DNA from: Pyrenophora tritici-repentis
Lineage: Eukaryota > Ascomycota > Dothideomycetes > Pleosporales > Pleosporaceae
Direction: 5' to 3'
Assembly (NCBI RefSeq): GCF_003171515.1
Contig: NW_027093983.1
Location: 1-64,000, forward strand
Length of the DNA stretch: 64,000 nucleotides
Below the pieces are notes generated by a model. That model made no database searches, had not been told where the DNA came from, and saw nothing but the letters and a program-made list of their open reading frames with translations. Below, piece after piece: positions 63,568-64,000 of this stretch (positions are counted from its first letter, which is position 1; each line of letters begins with the position of its first letter). The translations under genes and the position numbers were made by a program.

Positions 63568-63640
63568 TAAGGCCAGAATGACTTGAACACTCATCTGAGC
63601 TGTTATGAGCAGCTTGCTTTACCTATTAAGCTATAGCCTT
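63568..63640 (-). tRNA. trnM: tRNA-Met (CAT)
   Basis: Acceptor aaggcta/tggcctt, anticodon stem agctg/cagct with loop ctcataa (CAT), D stem gctt/aagc. Confidence 0.88.
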
Positions 63641-63645
63641 TAAAT

Positions 63646-63716
63646 ATGCGGACAGAGGACTTGCACCTCTATCAACTGGTCATGAGCCAGTTATGTTACT
63701 ATTACACCAATCCGCA
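63646..63716 (-). tRNA. trnM: tRNA-Met (CAT), second gene
   Basis: Acceptor tgcggat/gtccgca, anticodon stem actgg/ccagt with loop ctcatga (CAT), T arm gaggt/cctct-like. With 4639-4709 this is the third CAT tRNA in the window; one may be initiator, one elongator and one an Ile tRNA with modified C. Confidence 0.88.
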
Positions 63717-63729
63717 TTCATTATTCCCT

Positions 63730-63965
63730 CAGTTATTTTTTTTTTTTCTTTGCTCGTGTCTGGCTATAAGTTTTAGCAAAGAAAAAAAAAAATTACAGCC
63801 CCAGTCTTCTTTTTTCATTTTTTTCAATATATCATCAAATATAAAAAAAAAGAAGACGAGGAGGCAGTTATTTGTTTTTCTTTTGCCATGCTTCGAGTGG
63901 ATCGGGTTTTTGGGGGGTTATTTATCTGCGATAAATAACCAAAAAACCAGGCGAAAAGAAAAAAA
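63730..63965. repeat. Three hairpin elements in a row
   Basis: Short family 1-like hairpin (63730-63793, ttttctttgct/agcaaagaaaaa), family 2 element (63796-63865, cagccccagtcttctttttt with aaaaagaagac) and a full family 1 element (63872-63963, core ggttatttatctgcgataa). A second gaagac end follows at 63966, so the family 1 copy again appears to lie inside family 2 arms. Confidence 0.82.
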
Positions 63966-64000
63966 GAAGACTGGGATAATATTTTTCTAGTAATTTCCAT

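Noticed and set aside
1..64000. CRISPR array or bacterial-type operon features
   Set aside because: No regularly spaced repeats with unique spacers and no ribosome binding sites; the repeats here are palindromes or short tandems of mitochondrial type.

Overview
The window is fungal mitochondrial DNA, most likely from a mushroom-forming basidiomycete (Agaricomycetes). It is AT-rich and reads TGA as tryptophan (NCBI code 4) throughout. It carries nad1, nad2, nad3, nad4, cob, atp6, rps3 and mitochondrial tRNAs, and it is crowded with group I introns holding LAGLIDADG and GIY-YIG homing endonucleases. The species was not identified. No rRNA, cox, nad5, nad6, nad4L, atp8 or atp9 gene was recognised, so this is part of a much larger mitogenome.

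Layout. A very large inverted repeat frames the window. Arm A (1-14143, open at the left edge) and arm B (48614-62791) carry the same genes in mirror image: a homing-endonuclease tail, trnF, a possible structured RNA, trnL(tag), trnQ, trnH, a repeat-containing membrane protein fused to a piece of nad2, trnM, a free-standing GIY-YIG gene inside a broken tRNA copy, then nad2 (3 introns) directly followed by nad3 (1 intron). The inner repeat border falls inside the nad3 tail, so the two nad3 copies have different C-termini. The unique centre (14144-48613) holds, in order: a second member of the repeat-protein family (+), nad1 (+, 1 intron), rps3 (-), nad4 (-, with a cysteine-rich C-terminal extension), cob (-, 8 exons and 7 introns, two exons of only about 15-25 nt), two trnC copies (-), atp6 (-, 2 introns) and an unknown ORF (-). 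Beyond arm B lie a truncated GIY-YIG gene and trnA, trnE and two trnM (all -).

The genes encode respiratory complex I (nad1-4), complex III (cob), ATP synthase subunit a (atp6) and a ribosomal protein (rps3). Everything else is selfish or unknown. The introns fall into paralogous families. At least two families of short palindromic hairpin elements are scattered everywhere, sometimes inside endonuclease genes and once inside each other. A separate structured element recurs upstream of nad1, rps3, nad4 and cob in gene sense. The most novel items are the four-unit repeat proteins, the shared upstream element, the nested hairpin elements and the nad4 extension.

Quality note: the two repeat arms differ almost only in homopolymer lengths, and those differences create frameshifts. 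Many apparent frameshifts here are therefore probably sequencing errors. Joined reading frames are described by position only.
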